From Lolium rigidum (lineage: Eukaryota; Streptophyta; Magnoliopsida; Poales; Poaceae), in NCBI RefSeq assembly GCF_022539505.1, contig NC_061508.1, positions 267,288,736-267,352,735 of the forward strand: a stretch of DNA of 64,000 nucleotides, in the 5' to 3' direction. Positions 52,917 to 64,000 of this stretch are shown here, one piece after another; position 1 is the first letter of the stretch, and every line of letters begins with the position of its first letter. Made by a program: the position numbers and the translations under genes. The notes under the pieces were generated by a model. It did no database searches. It was not told the origin of the DNA and saw only the letters and a program-made list of their open reading frames with translations.

Positions 52917-54430
52917 TCCACCGGCGTGGAACCCGGACCCTCGATGGGGTTGAACTCCACTTAGGCAAAAAGCCTAAGCTTGGGGGAGGTATACCGGCAT
53001 CACTCATTCTTTGCATATTATGATTGCTGGATACTTGTATATACTTGTTTAGTTTGTTTGAGTGGTTTTCTAATGAGAGGAAGATGATATTTGGGGAAGT
53101 GCTGCCTGAAAACAGATTCTGGACTGTTACCGTAAAAATTCGTGCGCACAGCCAGAACGTTATTTTGCGAAGCCAATTTTTGTGCAGGTTCCCCAGGTTA
53201 TTATCTAACTTTCATTAGTTGAACACTTTTTGAACTGAGCAACGTAAGATTTTTGTAAAAATCTATTTCTGTACTGCTATCAGGTTTTGGCAGATTTCTG
53301 CCATCTCGTTTTTCTGTGTTTCTTTTAGTTTGCTATTTCTTGCTTTCACTTTGTTTCTTTCCCAAAACACAAAAAGACCAAAAATATTTCTGTTGTTTCT
53401 CTTCACCATTTGTTTATCTTGGTTTCTTGCATTTGTTTCGCTTTATTTGCTATTGCTAGTTTGCTATAAGAAAACCCAAAAAGATTTTGCTTTGTTTGGT
53501 TGTTTCCTTTTGTTCTTGTTCTCGAAATCGAAAACACCAAAAATATTTGCTGTTCTTCTTTGGTTTTAAAGTTCATCATGAGTTCAATGGTCTTCGGTGG
53601 CTGGAGCGTGGTTTTCATTTCATATTATCCAAGCTACACAAGTGAAAAAGGCAATAATGACGATCTACGACAATGCGATTGTGGTGAGAGGGCTGGTATG
53701 AACTCTATTTGTTTTCATTTTTGTACATATACTCATCCATGTGAGTATGCTTAGTTGGTTCATGTGAGGTATATGTCATTTAAGAAAGTCTAGTAGTTCA
53801 TGATCTCTCATGATTAGCTCCAATTTATTAATATGAGTAGCATGTCATGGACGTTTGCTTGCATTGTTTTATTCATGAGTAAGTATGGCATTGTGGTATC
53901 CTCCTCTGAATAATTCATTTATATCGACTTGGCACATGCTCACGCATGCATATGACTGAACAAAATTCAATTAAGCCTCAATGATTTACATTGCTTCGAG
54001 TTCTTGTATCACTTTTATGCCTCGGTTAATTTATTTTGCCGCAAGCATGATTATGACGAGTTATTGCTCTCTTGATTTGTCGCTCCCTAGTCTTTTGCTA
54101 GCCTTCACTTGTGCTGGCGGGAACGCTGCTCGTGCCTCCAAACACATGAAAACCAAGTTATTCAGAGTGTCCACCATAAATACCTATGCATGGCATTTCA
54201 AACCATTCCAAGTAAATTCTCATGCGCTACCTTTAAAACCTTCAAAATGCTTCTCAAATTGTGTTAATGTTTCACAGCTCATGAGGAAGTATGTGGTGTT
54301 TAGCTTTCAACCTTGTCATTTACTTTTGACGGACTCTCATATGGACTAGTGGCACATCCGCTTATCCAATAATTTTGCAAAAAGAGCTGGCAATGAGATT
54401 CCCAGTCCCGAATTAATTAATTTAAATATA

Positions 54431-54629
54431 CACTCCTCCATGGTTTGTGATTGTTGGACGGCACCCGAAGGATTCGGTTAGCCATGGATTGTGTAAGCAA
54501 AGGTTGGGGGGAGTGTCATCATCATAATAAAACTAAAATAAAAAGGCACTCCTTCATGGTATGTGATTGTTGGCGGGCACTCGAGGATTCGGTTAGCCAT
54601 GGTTTGTGTAAGAAAGGTTGGAAGGAGTG
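54431..54629 (+). repeat. Tandem pair of about 85-bp modules bounded by CACTCC/GGAGTG
   Basis: Units 54431-54517 and 54547-54629 share GATTCGGTTAGCCATGG and each is bounded by inverted CACTCC...GGAGTG. A single inverse copy lies in element A at 45138-45223. Confidence 0.75.
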
Positions 54630-55299
54630 CCACATAAACATGCAAATAATTCATGGGATCCGCTCTTGAAAGTCCGGTTGGCGAGGTAGTTGGTGTACCC
54701 ATTACCATTCGTTGACAACAACAAACACCTTTCAAAATAATTTTACTCCTGATTTACAAATGAAAAGCTCTAGCGCATGTTAATCCCTGCTTCCCTCTGT
54801 GAAGGGTCAATCTTTTACTTTTATGTTGTGTCTCCATTCTTTCTTTGAGCACTTTCTTGAGAGCACAAGCTTGTCATTCTTAGTATAATATGCTTGTCTC
54901 AAAATATGATTGATTGCGGTATAACTTTGATGCTTTTATCTTTGACAATCACTACTTCTAGTCTTTCTATGAACTCCAGAGGTGCCCGGGCATTTATGTT
55001 TTGCCGATCAAATACAGGCAAGCGAGATGCCACTTTATCATACTCATTTATGAACATTGCAATCCTGCTTATATACATGATTCACGATGCTTATTATTAA
55101 TTGTTGGTACCTCTTCATGATTGACATAGCTGTTAGATGATCTTATTTGCATGTACCTTATTATGAACTTGCTCAAGTATTAGCCATATCATGAGAATAT
55201 ATACATCATATGAGCAAATGTGTTCGTGAAAGTTCTTTTATCGCTCGGTTGTTAACCGAATTGCTTGAGGACAAGCAATAAGCTAAGCTTGGGGGGAGT

Positions 55300-56687
55300 T
55301 GATACGTCCAAAACGTATCTACTTTCCCGAACACTTTTGCTATTGTTTTGCCTCTAATTTGTGTATTTTGGATGCAACTAACACGGACTAACGCTGTTTT
55401 CGGCAGAGCTGTTACGGTGTCTCGTTTTTGTGCAGAAATCCAACTTTCAGGAAAAACCTCGGGATTTTGACGAAAGGGCCTATTTTCCCAGAATACTGAC
55501 GGAGCCAGAAGGACAAGTAAGGTGGAGGCCCGAGGGCCCCACACCATAGGGAGGCGCGGCCCAGGGGGGGCCCGCGCGGCCATGTGGTGTGGCCCCCTCG
55601 GCTGGCCTCCGACGCCCTCCTTCGGACTACTTATTCGCCTCGACCTAAAAACGCACGGGGAGAAGTCGAAGTCGCCTGAAACCCTCCAGAACGCCGCCAC
55701 ATCGCGAAACTCCGTCTCGGGAGCCAGAAGTCTCCGTTCTGGCACTCCGCCGGGACGGGGAATTGGAGGAGATCATCACCGCCAACGCCTCTCCATCAAC
55801 CAGCCATGTTCCCCCCATCCATGTGTGAGTAATTCCCCGCTGTAGGCCGAAGGGGATGGTAGGGATTGGATGAGATTGGTCATGTAATAGCATAAGATTG
55901 TTAGGGCATAGTGCCTAGTGTCCGTAGATGTTACTTTTATGATATTGTTGCAACTTGTTATGCTTAATGCTTGTCACTAGGGCCCGAGTGCCATGATCTC
56001 AGATCTGAACATGTTATTGATTCATGAAGATATTCGTTGTTTATGATCTTACACTGCAAGTTGTATACACATGTCGTTGTCCGGAACCAATGGCCCCGAA
56101 GTGACAGAATCGGGACAACCGGAGGGATGGTAGTGATGTGAGGATCACATGTGTTCACGGAGTGTTAATGCTTTGCTCCGGTACTCTATTAAAAGGAGTA
56201 CCTTAATATCTAGTAGTTTCCCTTGAGGCCCGGCTGCCACCGGCTTGTAGGACAAAAGATGTTGTGCAAGTTTCTCATTGCGAGCACGTACGACTATAAT
56301 TGGAACACATGCCTATTGATTGATTAGTACTTGGATACCGTTTTATTATTACCTGCAAATGCCCTGCTATGATTGTTACATGAGTTTCTCTCATCCATGC
56401 AACGCCCGTCATCCGTCCCCATGCCTACAGTATTTTAATCCTGCTGTTTACTAAAATCACTACTGTTGTCTTTGTTACTCTGCTGTCTGTTATTTCACTA
56501 CTGCTACTATTATAAAGCTGTTACTATCGATAAACTCTTGCGAGCAAGTATGTTTCCAGTGCGGCTGAATTGACAACTCCGCTGTTAAGGCTTTCAAGTA
56601 TTCTTTGTCTCCCCTTGTGTCGAATCAATAAATTGGGTAATACTTCCCTCGAAGACTGTTGCGATCCCCTATACTTGTGGGTCATCA
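55300..56687 (+). repeat. 3' LTR of element C
   Basis: Starts TGATACGTCCAAAACG and ends CTTGTGGGTCATCA. Followed by AGTGC (candidate target site) and then D internal sequence. Confidence 0.85.
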
Positions 56688-58192
56688 AGTGCATAAGTAC
56701 ATATTCAATACGACAATAGTTTTTAAGCTATTTGTCCCATGAGCTATATATTGCAAAGGAGAATGATGGAAATTTAAAGATAGCACTCAAGAAATTTACT
56801 TTGGAATGGCGGAGAAATACCATGTAGTAGGTAGGTATGGTGGACACAAATGGCATAGTGGTTGGCTCAAGGATTTTGGATGCATGAGAAGTATTCCCCC
56901 TCGATACAAGGTTTATGCTAGCAAGGTTATTTGAAACAAACACAAGGATGAACCGGTGTAGCAAAACTCACATAAAAGACATATTGTAAACATTATAAGA
57001 CTCTACACCGTCTTCCTTGTTGTTCAAACTCAATACTAGAAATTATCTAGACTTTAGAGAGACCAAATATGCAAACCAAATTTTAGCAAGCTCTATGTAT
57101 TTCTTAATTAATGGGTGCAAAGTATATGATGCAAGAGCTTAAACATGAGCACAACAATTGCCAAGTATCAAATTATTCAAGACATTTTAGAATTACTACA
57201 TGTAGCATTTCCCGATTCCAACCATATAACAATTTAACGAAGAAGATTCAACCTTCGCCATGAATACTATGAGTAAAGCCTAAGGACATATTTGTCCATA
57301 TGCAACAACGGAGCGTGTCTCTCTCCCACACAATGAATTCTAGGATCCATTTTATTCAAACAAAAACAAAAACAAAAACAAACCGACGCTCCAAGCAAAG
57401 CACATAAGATGTGATGGAATAAAAATATAGTTTCAGGGGAGGAACTTGATAATGTTGTCGATGAAGAAGGGGATGCCTTGGGCATCCCCAAGCTTAGACG
57501 CTTGAGTCTTCTTAAAATATGCAGGGATGAACCACCGGGGCATCCCCAAGCTTAGAGCGTTCACTCTCCTTGATCATATTGTATCATCTCCCTCTCTTGA
57601 TCCTTGAAAACTTCCTCCACACCAAACTCAAAACAACTCATTAGAGGGTTAGTGCACAATAAAAATTCACATGTTCAGAGGTGACATAATCATTCTTAAC
57701 ACTTCTGGACATTGCACAAAGCTACTTGGACATTAATGAAACAAAGAAATTCATCCATCATAGCAAAAGAGGCAATGCGAAATAAAAGGCGAGAATCTGT
57801 CAAAACGAACGATCCGTAAAGACGTATTTTATTGATGCACCAGACTTGCTCAAATGAAAATGCCCAAATTGAATGAAAGTTGCGTACATATCTGGGGATC
57901 ACGCACGTAAATTGGCATATTTTTCTGACCTACCTACAGAGAGGCAGGTCGAAATTCGTGACAGACAAAGAAATGCTGTTTCACGCGAGTAATCCAAATC
58001 TAGTATGAACCTTACTATCAACGACTTTACTTGGCACAACAATGCACAAAACTAAGATAAGGAGAGGTTGCTACAGTAGTAAACAACTTCCAAGACTCAA
58101 ATATAAAATAAAACTACTGTATTAAAAACATGGGTTGTCTCCCATAAGCGCTTTTCTTTAACGCCTTTCAGCTAGGCGCAGAAAGTGTAAAT

Positions 58193-58836
58193 CAAGTATT
58201 GTCAAGAGACGAAGTATCGACAGCGGGGTTTCGAGTTTTCTCAACTATGCATTGTATCTTATCTATGTAAGTTTCAGAGGCTCCCTTTTCATTAGTCTTA
58301 GGCTTGCTATTTTCATCAAACAAATTTTCGGGAACAAGCCAAGCATAATTATTTTCTAGTGCCTCGCACATTCCTAAGAGTTTGCACGGTATTGAGGTTT
58401 TAATATCCCCCTCATAATTAACTTGATTGGTATACTTTTGTCTATCTTTTTCCATTTTTTTCAAGGGTACTGGCAAAATTGGTATAAGAGCCTAGCATAT
58501 TATATTTAGTGAAGACTTTTCTAGCTTCTCTTGCTATTCCCCCAAATTCTTTAAGAAGGGTTTCTAATACAAAATCTTTCCTTTCTCCTTCTTCCATATC
58601 ACTAAGTGTAAGAAACATATGTTGAATTACGGGATTGAGATTAACAAATCTAGCTTCTAACGCGTGTACTAAAGAAGCAACAGCAATTTCATAAGTAGGA
58701 GCAAGTTCTACCAAGTGTCTATCTTCAAAATCTTCAGCCGTACTAATATGAGTGAAAAATCTTCTATATTATCTTTCCCGAGGATAGACCCTCGGCCTAC
58801 CGGTACATCTTTAAGAATAAACTTAGGAGGAAACAT
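58193..58836 (-). pseudogene. Frameshifted gag-like gene of element D
   Basis: Homologue of the B protein. ATG 58836 (MFPPKFILKD) opens a frame that shifts after KDNIEDF near 58765 (one base missing in a T-run). It continues as VELAPTYEIAVASLVHAL, then shifts again at an A-run near 58460 (TLEKNGKR versus LKKMEKDRQ). Both changes are in homopolymers, so they are either decay or sequencing slips. Confidence 0.8.
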
Positions 58837-59050
58837 GTTGAAATAAGTAAAGCGAATGCAAGTAACTAATTTTTTTTTGTGTTTTTTTTTGATATAGAGT
58901 GCAAGACAGTAAATAAAGTAAAGCTAGCAACTAATTTTTTTTTGTGTTTTGATGTAATGCAGCAAACAAGAAAGTAAATAAAATAAAGCAAGACAAAAAC
59001 AAAGTAAAGAGATTGGATTGTGGAGACTCCCCTTGCAGCGTGTCTTGATC

Positions 59051-59068
59051 TCCCCGGCAACGGCGCCA
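59051..59068 (-). other. tRNA-Asp primer binding site of element D
   Basis: TGGCGCCGTTGCCGGGGA on the minus strand, 11 bases inside the LTR end. Single copy, unlike B. Confidence 0.85.
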
Positions 59069-59079
59069 GAAATTTAGCT

Positions 59080-60674
59080 TGACGACGCGAAAAGCACACG
59101 CCCGTTGGGAACCCCAAGTGGAAGGTGTGATGCGTACAACAGCAAGTTTCCCTCGATAAGAAACCAAGGTTTATCGAACCGAGTAGGAGTCAAGAAGCAC
59201 GTTGAAGGTTGATGGCGGCGGGATGTAGTGCGGCGCAACACCGGGGATTCCGGCGCCAACGTGGAACCTGCACAACACAACCAAAGTACTTTGCCCCAAC
59301 GAAACAGATGAGGTTGTCAATCTCACCGGTTTGCTTGTAACAAAGGATTAGATGTATAGTGTGGATGATGATTGTTTGCGGAAAACGAGTAGAACAAGTA
59401 TTGCAGTAGATTGTATTCGATGTAAAGAATAGGACCGGGGTCCACAGTTCACTAGAGGTGTCTCTCCCATAAGATAAATAACATGTTGGGTGAACAAATT
59501 ACAGTCGGGCAATTGACAAATAGAGAGGGCATGACAATGCACATACATGATATGATAAGTATAGTGAGATTTAATTGGGCATTACGACAAAATACATAGA
59601 CCGCTATCCAGCATGCATCTATGCCTAAAAAGTCCACCTTCGGGTTATCATCCGAACCCCTTCCGGTATTAAGTTGCAAACAACAGACAATTGCATTAAG
59701 TATGGTGCGTAATGTAATCAATAACTACATCCTCGGACATAGCATCAATGTTTTATCCATAGTGGCAACAGCACATCCACAACCTTAGAACTTTACATCA
59801 TTGTCCCAGATTTAATGGAGGCATGAACCCACTATCGAGCATAAATACTCCCTCTTGGAGTTAAGAGTAAAAACTTGGCCAGAGCCTCTACTAATAACGG
59901 AGAGCATGCAAGATCATAAACAACACATAGCTAATAGATTGATAATCAACATAACATAGTATTCTCTATCCGTCGGATCCCGACAAACACAACATATAGC
60001 ATTACAGATAGATGATCTTGATCATGTTAGGCAGCTCACAAGATCCAACAATGAAGCACATAAGGAGAAGACGACCATCTAGCTACTGCTATGGACCCAT
60101 AGTCCGGGGGTGAACTACTCACTCATCACTCCGGAGGCGACCATGGCGGTGAAGAGTCCTCCGGGAGATGATTCCCCTCTCCGGCAGGGTGCCGGAGGCA
60201 ATCTCCTGAATCCCCCGAGATGGGATTGGCGGCGGCGGCGTCTCAGTAAGATTTTCCGTATCGTGGCTCTCGGTACTGGGGGTTTCGCGACGGAGGCTTT
60301 AAGTAGGCGGAAGGGCAGGTCAGGAGGCGACGCGAGGGGCCCACACAATAGGGCCGCGCGGCCAGGAGGTGGGCCGCGCCGCCCTGGCGTGTCGCCGCCT
60401 CGTCGCCTCACTTCGTTTCCCTTTCGGTCTTCTGGAAGCTTCGTGGCAAAATAGGCCCCTGGGCGTTGATTTCGTCCAATTCCGAGAATATTTCCTTACT
60501 AGGATTTACTGAAACCAAAAACAGCGACAACGACAAGCGGCTCTTCGGCATCTCGTTAATAGGTTAGTGCCGGAAAATGCATAAATATGACATAAAGTAT
60601 GTATAAATCATGTAGATATCATCAATAATGTGGCATGGAACATAAGAAATTATCGATACGTCGGAGACGTATCA
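59080..60674 (-). repeat. 5' LTR of element D
   Basis: 1595 bp, starting TGATACGTCTCCGACG on the minus strand and ending GTCGTCA. Similar to B's LTR over its whole length. Confidence 0.85.
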
Positions 60675-60679
60675 CACCC

Positions 60680-61876
60680 TTCCCACCAAACGGTAGAGGG
60701 CAGTGGAGGCGGCGCGTTCCGTTAGCGGTGCTGCGACGGGTGGGCTTGGCGCGGCGGATGTGGCGGCGAGGCGATGGGGAGCGGGATGCTGGCGGTGGGA
60801 GGCGGCGACACGGCGAGCTGGCGGCGGCATGGGTCCGATCTAGGCCCACCTGGTCGTTGCTTCGTCATCTACGGTCTGCCACGACGATGGCTTTCGCAGA
60901 TTCGCTCGGGCGATCATGGCAGCGCCGCCGGTCTTAGCCGGGGAACGCAACCTGCTACCGAGTCTTCTTTTCTGCGGCCGCCATGGGCTTGGCGTCGATG
61001 ACTAAGCTAGGTGATAACCTCCTTCGTCGTTGTCAGGCGGCGGATGGCGGCATGGGGGCCGGTTCGTCCGCGTCGGAGAATATAGGTGGCGGTTCTAGGA
61101 TTCTTCTCGCACCAAGTTTGAAGATCTGTCGGATGCTTGTTCCAACCAGTCTGGATGGATTGTCGTGTTCCGAAAAAGACCCTGCCGGCGAAACTCATTG
61201 TGTGAACAATGCCTGAAGATTGCTGGATTGGGTGTTTTCGGTCGTGCGCACCCATGTTTTTTTATCTGGCAGTTTGGTATCAGAGGGAGCGCCTTGAAGC
61301 TCTGCTGGCTGTTAATATCATCGAGCTCGTTTTTCTTTCCATGGTGCTACCAGAGAAGGTCATCAAGCCGAGATAGGTGGAACAGCTATGATGGTCAGAT
61401 CTTGGTGCTGAGGTGGAATTGGCTTGGCGATTCGTGTCTTGTAACAGCGACTGGTATGTGGGGGCGGCTGCACAGGAGAAGTTCAGAGTCTTATCTTTCA
61501 GGGTGAAAACCCAAGGTCTGAGCTTAATTGGTTGTGCCTGGCAATATTCTTGTTGGAGACATTGTTTTGAGAGAGATGACTTTCTTCAGGGTGAAAACCT
61601 AAGATCTATGATCGGGCGACGATAGCGTTCCTGCACTGTTTCCTTATTGGAGGCGTCACTTATGGAGAAGCTGAGCTTCTGGTGTTGTCTTGGCGGTGTC
61701 AGTGTTGCTGCTTCAAGTTATGGCTCTATATAGCAGGATCTTTATTTTTTGTAATTCTTTTCTCTTTTTTTTTAGCTATGTGCATCCTTTATGCCATTAG
61801 GGTATGATGTTGTTGCAGGGCTGGATGTAATTGGTATCTCCATGATATTAATATATGCTCTTTATCGAAAAATCCC
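60680..61876 (+). mobile_element. Probable LINE-derived non-autonomous sequence
   Basis: GC-rich 5' part, no RT motifs, and a 3' end CCATGATATTAATATATGC followed by CTTTATCGAAAAA, resembling grass L1-type 3' termini. No target duplication is seen because D is inserted at its left. Confidence 0.4.
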
Positions 61877-62312
61877 TAAATGCATCGGCTGCCAGTCAAT
61901 TTGCGTCGAGCCACTGGTGTGGAATTTACCCATTTTCTGATAAGCCGAACTTAAACGGACACTTTCAATCCGTTTGGATCGGGGCGTTGAAGATGTCCTG
62001 AGACTAAATTATTTCGTTACAAAGGTGCTACAACCAACTTTATCAATTTTTTCTTTGAGAGGAAAATGCTGTTATTCATTCATTCAACATCAGCGGACAA
62101 CACCGACTTGATACAGTTCGGCGCTTCACTGAACCAGGTTTGAGTACATTTATCCATATAGCCTTCCGTAGCTAGCTTATGAGCTACTAAATTACCGGTG
62201 CGTCGCACAGCTTTCACTTCGTAGAACATGATATCTAGCGGCCTGGGGCCGTAGAAATGTTAGGAATGTTGTAAGACAAGAATAGCAATATTCTCCATAG
62301 TTGCCGATAAAA
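61877..62312. other. Harbinger-like terminus and 3' flank of the acid phosphatase exon
   Basis: CGTTTGGATCGGGGCGTTGAAGATGTCC near 61970-62000 resembles the terminal repeat of H1-type Harbinger elements; its partner end was not found. 62313 and downstream would hold the 3' UTR of the acid phosphatase gene. Confidence 0.3.
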
Positions 62313-62490
62313 TCAGGTGACATAGTATATTGGGTTCGGAAGCTTGAAGGATCTCGTTGACACTGGTAATCCAATCAAATCACTCCATTGATCCCCAGAG
62401 TTTCCAAGTAACTTGAATCCTTCCGCTTCCAGCACAGCCCGCTTCTCTGATTTGTACTGCACAGCTGTCTTGCCCATATCAGAGGGTTGC
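62313..62490 (-). CDS. Last exon of HAD-type acid phosphatase / VSP-like gene (partial)
   Basis: A 178-bp exon runs from a TGCAG acceptor (62491-62495) to TGA 62313-62315. One leading base completes a codon from the previous exon. The 58 codons read QPSDMGKTAVQYKSEKRAVL, then GFKLLGNSGDQWSDLIG, and finish SFKLPNPIYYVT. This is the C-terminus of plant class-B acid phosphatases and vegetative storage proteins (PF03767, HAD superfamily). GDQWSDL carries the conserved metal-binding/motif IV aspartates, and KLPNPxYY is the near-invariant tail. The catalytic DXDXT motif would be in upstream exons, which I cannot find between 62500 and 64000. The preceding intron therefore exceeds 1.5 kb and runs out of the window, or the exon is an orphan fragment. 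Confidence 0.85.
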
Positions 62491-62495
62491 CTGCA

Positions 62496-63065
62496 GCATA
62501 AACATACTTCTGATTAACACATATGCTGAAGTGTTTGTAACATAAAAAAATTCTGCTAATCTGCATACGGCACATTAAAAGGTTACAGTAACATAAACAC
62601 AGAGGAGAATGAGAGTTGGCTAGAAAAAATCGAGTATTTTTTTTAATGGTTGTACTTGTATCTTCCTTCTGTGTGTCTAGCGAGAGCACAAGCAAAAGTA
62701 AGAAGGGGAATGAGTTGGATAAACCTAGATGGTTCACACTGATCTAAAACGAGGCACATTAGATGGCAACTCAAAGTATAAGAAAGATGGTTGACAGCTT
62801 AACTTCGTAATAATCCGCCACAGATTTAAAAACCAATATATATGGCAAGGCGCCCAAAAGCTAAGTATAGATCAGTAGTAATCAAAGAAACACCACTGGC
62901 ACTAAAGTTTCATAGAATTTAGCATCCGTCCTCACATTGATCAGCATTCAACGCATTCCTATAAGTTAAACTGTGAAGCGTTTCACTGGGAGCTTTCCAA
63001 GGATAAGTCATGCTAACTTAACAATAAGTTCTTTTGGAAACCCGAGACTTCTAGAAGCTGCTTTA
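62496..63065 (-). other. Intron-like sequence upstream of the acid phosphatase exon
   Basis: AT-rich, with no coding similarity on either strand. Confidence 0.5.
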
Positions 63066-63127
63066 GTGCCTGTTTGTTTGGGCTGCAGCTGAACGAAAAG
63101 CAGCTGGAGCTGGTAAGATCTGAGAAG

Positions 63128-63240
63128 CAGCTGGAGCTGGACGGCTGGTCAAATGTAAAATTGCTGTTTGGCAAACTGCGTCCAGCTGGAGCTGGATGGC
63201 TGGTCAAATGTTAAATTGTTGTTTGGCGAACTGCATCAAG
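63128..63240. repeat. 55-bp tandem repeat inside the MITE
   Basis: CAGCTGGAGCTGGA, GGCTGGTCAAATGT and TGTTTGGC recur in order with period 55 bp, about two copies. Confidence 0.75.
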
Positions 63241-63290
63241 GACGGCTGGTACATTGGTCAAATGTAAAATAGAAAATAATAAAAAAAATT

Positions 63291-63596
63291 ATTTTCCTTA
63301 TTATTTAATAATAACAAAAATATTATTTTCCTTATTATTTAATATTAACAAAAATATTATTTTCCTTATTATTTAATAATAACAAAAATATTATTTTCCT
63401 TATTATTTAGTAATAACAAAAATATTATTTTCCTTATTATTTAGTAATAACAAAAATATTATTTTCCTTATTATTTAGTAATAACAAAAATATTATTTTC
63501 CTTATTATTTAGTAATAACAAAAATATTATTTTCCTTATTATTTAGTAATAACAAAAATATTATTTTCCTTATTATTTTCTATTTAAAAATATTTT
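63291..63596. repeat. 34-bp minisatellite, nine copies
   Basis: ATTTTCCTTATTATTTA starts at 63291, 63325, 63359, 63393, 63427, 63461, 63495, 63529 and 63563, exactly every 34 bp. Early units read TTAATAATAAC or TTAATATTAAC; most later units read TTAGTAATAAC. Confidence 0.95.
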
Positions 63597-64000
63597 ACTA
63601 TAAAATATTAATTAACTAAGAATCTGAATTTTTTCTCAAGATGCAAAAAATATATCATTTTGGGCTAAAGGAGCGATGGGGGATAACACAAACTTTTGGT
63701 GTATACCGGTTCGTTTTGTAAGTGAGAAGCCACGGGAAGCTGCGGAAAGTACCCCGGGACGTGCTTATGGGCTTCAAGTGTAAATGTGAGAAGTGCTTGT
63801 AGAAGCCCATGCCTAGAAGTTAGGTGTTTGGCTGGGCTTGTGCTTATAAAGACCCAAAAGCAGTAAAAGCTCAAGCTCCAGCCCAAACAAACAGGGCCTT
63901 AATTCAAGTAAGATGGCTTCCTATGCAGACAAAGATACAATGAGTAGCTGGCTCGTTCAATGCAAGAGTTGTAGCAAATACCTCATAGTGAGTTTTTCCC

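Larger units (their letters stand above)
52045..56687 (+). mobile_element. Gypsy element C, 5' end missing in gap, nested in D
   Basis: Contains a gag-like frame, about 2.3 kb of non-coding interior, a polypurine tract AAGCTTGGGGGGAG (55285-55298) and a 1388-bp 3' LTR. No pol region is seen in the part present. It is inserted in D's interior; D sequence resumes at 56688. Confidence 0.82.
56688..60674 (-). mobile_element. Gypsy element D, 5' LTR and 5' internal part
   Basis: Minus-strand relative of B. LTR 60674-59080 is followed by a tRNA-Asp primer site (59068-59051), a frameshifted gag-like frame and interior to 56688, where C interrupts it. It overlaps A's interior homologously (56740-57380 versus 45420-46062), so A and D are separate insertions. 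Candidate target sequence on the right is CACCC (60675-60679). Confidence 0.85.
63066..63898. mobile_element. Tourist/Harbinger-type MITE with internal satellites
   Basis: Inverted ends GTGCCTGTTTGTTTGGGCTG and GGCCCTGTTTGTTTGGGCTG (complement) with TTA on both sides (63063-63065, 63899-63901). At 833 bp it is long for a MITE because of a 34-bp minisatellite and a 55-bp repeat inside. No transposase. Confidence 0.75.

Noticed and set aside
46063..60674. A and D as two halves of one element
   Set aside because: About 640 bp of internal sequence is present in both (45420-46062 and 56740-57380) with clear divergence, and their LTRs differ, so they are independent insertions.
60635..61625. Several open frames in GC-rich DNA
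   Set aside because: Shadow frames in a LINE-like non-coding sequence; no domain recognised.
63291..63596. CRISPR-like regular repeats
   Set aside because: Direct tandem repeats without spacers, in a plant genome; it is a minisatellite.

Overview
The window is nuclear DNA of a grass, most likely Pooideae and probably Triticeae (wheat, Aegilops or barley group). The reasons are a BARE/Angela/WIS-like Copia LTR, Gypsy elements with a tRNA-Asp primer site and LTRs starting TGATACGTC, Stowaway and Harbinger elements, and sparse intron-rich plant genes in a sea of nested transposons. Two 100-N gaps (40020-40119, 51945-52044) show it is scaffolded assembly.

Only two host genes are supported. The first is a complete nuclear poly(A) polymerase on the minus strand, start codon at 38219 and stop near 33258. 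It has at least eleven coding exons that all join in frame, the catalytic aspartates, a basic NLS-like segment and a TATA-like box upstream. The second is the last coding exon (58 codons plus stop) of a HAD-family plant acid phosphatase / vegetative-storage-protein gene at 62313-62490, minus strand. Its upstream exons are not in the window.

Layout. 0.8-2.1 kb: broken PIF/Harbinger transposase. 2.7-9.9 kb: MITEs, a Helitron 3' end and AT-rich DNA. 9.9-16.3 kb: a non-autonomous Harbinger (TTA duplication) split by a gag-only Gypsy element (GTTTG duplication). 16.7-27.3 kb: a second Harbinger (TTA) whose transposase is split by an 8.6-kb Copia element (GTATT). 27.3-32 kb: duplicated AT-rich DNA and retroelement remnants. 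32.6-38.8 kb: poly(A) polymerase. 39.3-39.8 kb: MITEs. 42.1-60.7 kb: four related Gypsy elements, here called A(-), B(+), C(+) and D(-). B is nested in A and C in D, and a truncated LINE sits in A's LTR. 60.7-64 kb: LINE-like and MITE sequence around the acid phosphatase exon.

The most interesting point is in the Copia LTRs. The U3 region carries a 33-bp block of alternating TTC/GAA units in perfect 5-bp register, the signature of a plant heat-shock element, followed towards the TATA box by three perfect hairpins. The two LTRs are nearly identical while the interior is full of stops, so this is probably a recently trans-mobilised defective element carrying a portable heat-responsive promoter. 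Other notable points are a duplicated tRNA-Asp primer site in B, internal copies of the polypurine tract in three elements, and a possible GC-AG or retained 96-nt last intron in the poly(A) polymerase gene.
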